From positions 1,798,001 to 1,862,000 of the forward strand of contig NC_017527.1 of assembly GCF_000235565.1 (NCBI RefSeq): DNA of 64,000 bases, given 5' to 3'. Source of the DNA: Methanothrix harundinacea 6Ac (GTDB taxonomy: Archaea; Halobacteriota; Methanosarcinia; Methanotrichales; Methanotrichaceae). Position 1 is the stretch's first letter. Each line of letters opens with the position of its first letter. Shown here piece after piece: positions 62,460 through 64,000 of the stretch. The notes under the pieces were generated by a model. It was not told the origin of the DNA. It did not search any database and saw only the letters and a list, made by a program, of their open reading frames with translations. The position numbers and the translations under genes are program-made.

Positions 62460-63125
62460 ATGCAGGAGAGGCTCTCTTCAGGTTGCGAGGGGCTGGACCG
62501 GCTCCTCGGCGGGGGCTATGAGCCGGGGATCATAACCCAGATCTACGGCGAGGCGGGGACGGGGAAGACGACGATAGTCCTCCAGGCCGCCGTCGGAGCC
62601 GTCGGCCGGGGGCTGAAGGTGATCTTCATCGACACCGAAGGGTTCTCCGTCGAGAGGTTCAGACAGATCGCCGGAGAGGGGGCGAAGGAGATAGGCGCAA
62701 AGATCGTCGTCTTCGAGCCCCTGAACCTGGAGCAGCAGCACTCCTCGATTAAAGACGCCACCAAAATCGCTGGAAAGGAGTTCGGCCTCCTCATCCTCGA
62801 CTCCGCCACCTCCCTCTACAGGGCCGCCTTCGAGGGGGACGACAACAGGCCCGTCCGGAGGGCCCTCGCCGCCCAGCTCGGGGAGCTGCAGGAGATGGCG
62901 AGGAGGCACCGGATCCCGGTGGTGGTGACAAACCAGGTCTACATGGAGATCGAGACGGGAAACCTCAGGCCCCTCGGCGGGATGGCGATGGACCACGCCA
63001 CCAAGACTGCGATCTTCATCGAGAAGAGGGGCGAAGGAAAGAGGCTCGCCCGGCTGATGAAGCACCGCTCGATGCCGGAGGGGGGCACAGCAGAGCTCCA
63101 ACTCACTGGAAAGGGCGTCGAGTGA
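62460..63125 (+). CDS. radB: RadB, RadA paralogue
   Basis: A 221-residue RecA-fold ATPase. Walker A is IYGEAGTGKTTIVLQAAV; Walker B FGLLILDSATSLYR. It lacks the N-terminal helix-hairpin-helix domain of RadA, as all RadB do. L2-like residues follow at VTNQVYMEIETGN. RadB is a euryarchaeal mediator of recombination. ATG 62460 has GGTGA a few bases upstream. It stands 53 bases downstream of DUF447. Confidence 0.95.
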   Translation: MQERLSSGCEGLDRLLGGGYEPGIITQIYGEAGTGKTTIVLQAAVGAVGRGLKVIFIDTEGFSVERFRQIAGEGAKEIGAKIVVFEPLNLEQQHSSIKDATKIAGKEFGLLILDSATSLYRAAFEGDDNRPVRRALAAQLGELQEMARRHRIPVVVTNQVYMEIETGNLRPLGGMAMDHATKTAIFIEKRGEGKRLARLMKHRSMPEGGTAELQLTGKGVE

Positions 63126-63169
63126 AGCGGCGGATAGCAAAAAAGTTCGCCTGGAGGGGGTCTCCAGGG

Positions 63170-64000
63170 TCAGGGGACGTACCTGAAGACGTAGCCCGCC
63201 TCCGAGAGGGCGTAGAGCTCTCCGCCGGCGGCGTAGATCCCCTTCAGGGGATTTCTCCATGCCGAAGTATCGATCTTGGTCCAAGATCCTACAGTGTCGT
63301 CCCGCATCCATAGATCTCCATCTTCTTCAAGCTGGTAGAGGAGGTTATGGACCGAAGAGCCGTCGATGTACTGGTCGGCGACGACTATCTTTGCTGGATC
63401 GATCGCCCGCTCCCAACTTTCGGCATCCTCAGACCACCGATATAACTCTTTGGTGTGATAATCCCTTGCATAGACCGCGCCGGCGTTGAATCCGTCGCCG
63501 AAGAGGGCGTCGAAATCCAAACCTCCACCCTGTAATATCTCCCAGTTTAGGGGCGTCCCTGAATACTTCAATACGACTCCGATGGTGACGCCTTCAGAGT
63601 TGACCCTCTCGGCGAGGAGGTAGAGTTTCGACGGGATCATCTCGTAGGGGAAGCCCATCCCCGCCAGGTATCCGCCGCCTGATGCCATATAGTCCACAAT
63701 CTGGCCCATATTCGGGCGGGACGGTGACCGCTCTCCTATCTGCACCCATTCCCAGGGAGTCCCCGTATACCTGTAGACCTCCCAGCCGTCCTCGGGGTTC
63801 GTGGCATAGAGAAACCCACCTCCGCCGTAGATATCGCCGGCGGGGCCGCCAACCTGGGTCCACTCCATCGCCGTACCGCTGAACTCGTAGACGCCCATCC
63901 CCGCCGGGTCGAGGCCGTAGAGCCTGCTATCGACCCCGCCCGCCGAGACGAACTTCTTTCCGGGGTTTCCCACCTTCGTCCACTCCCCCGTCGTCTCGGC
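63170..64000 (-). CDS. Repeat-rich beta-propeller-like protein, 5' end beyond window
   Basis: The frame runs from the window edge to the stop at 63170 (276 codons). GTG 63973 gives a possible start, but residues before it (TTGEWTK) continue the repeat pattern, so the gene very likely extends beyond 64000. Units recur with a W-x-x-V/I-G core: GEWTKVGNPGKK, MEWTQVGGPAGDIYGGGG, WEWVQIGE and similar, with ALYRW/VYEFSG strands between. This resembles WD/tectonin-like propellers or secreted repeat proteins. The function is unknown. Confidence 0.7.
   Translation of the reverse strand, partial: AETTGEWTKVGNPGKKFVSAGGVDSRLYGLDPAGMGVYEFSGTAMEWTQVGGPAGDIYGGGGFLYATNPEDGWEVYRYTGTPWEWVQIGERSPSRPNMGQIVDYMASGGGYLAGMGFPYEMIPSKLYLLAERVNSEGVTIGVVLKYSGTPLNWEILQGGGLDFDALFGDGFNAGAVYARDYHTKELYRWSEDAESWERAIDPAKIVVADQYIDGSSVHNLLYQLEEDGDLWMRDDTVGSWTKIDTSAWRNPLKGIYAAGGELYALSEAGYVFRYVP

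Overview
The window looks like a chromosomal piece of an acetoclastic methanogen, most like Methanothrix (Methanosaeta). Reasons: high GC with strong C/G third-position bias, frequent TTG and GTG starts with GGAGG-type ribosome sites, TATA-box promoters, archaeal RadB, a methanogenesis marker 9 protein, a DUF447 flavoprotein, a solute symporter with a 30-residue accessory protein, and a very large TPR membrane protein. The genus is an inference from gene content; no search was run.

Layout. 1-13.8 kb is mostly ordinary core: a partial DUF523 gene, a cyclic-2,3-diphosphoglycerate-synthetase-like GTPase with carbamate kinase (whose start codon is missing), an SNF transporter, a Cys-rich secreted protein behind a structured leader, tRNA-Glu, a frameshifted endonuclease III, a MgtC-like protein, NAD kinase overlapping an inositol/fructose phosphatase, the symporter pair and tRNA-Val. 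13.9-28 kb is an accessory island: a full-length type IIG restriction-methylase with an AT-rich, probably exchanged specificity domain; two further copies of its 3' end; and a crowd of toxin-antitoxin parts (VapBC, MNT/HEPN, DUF4258/YgiT), several killed by in-frame stops or truncation, mixed with a decayed aldehyde dehydrogenase and stray CRISPR-like repeats.

28-45.2 kb is a composite CRISPR locus. A family A DNA polymerase diverges from a cas4-cas1 fusion, followed by cas2, a leader and a 40-repeat array. Facing them is a type III-B operon, cmr1-cmr2(cas10)-cmr3-cmr4-cmr5-cmr6, running through overlapping genes into a CARF-like/winged-helix protein, a Csx3 ring nuclease and a membrane-anchored SAVED protein split at a G6 run. 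Upstream of cmr1 lies a stand-alone C-terminal (Cas6-like) part of type I-G Csb2, the only candidate pre-crRNA processor seen. Cas10 keeps GGDD but lacks the HD nuclease domain, so cyclic oligonucleotide signalling to the SAVED and CARF proteins, reset by Csx3, is the likely output. The adaptation and processing parts resemble type I-G, the effector type III-B. This is the most unusual part of the window.

45.7-64 kb returns to core genes: carB, a lysylphosphatidylglycerol-synthase-like membrane protein, a GT-B glycosyltransferase, a methyltransferase, a stand-alone LigD phosphoesterase domain, the giant TPR protein, a B12-type radical SAM protein, a histone-deacetylase-family amidohydrolase, a 40-residue desulforedoxin, then a tight run of methanogenesis marker 9, CitG-like, DUF447 and radB, and a partial repeat-rich protein at the edge.
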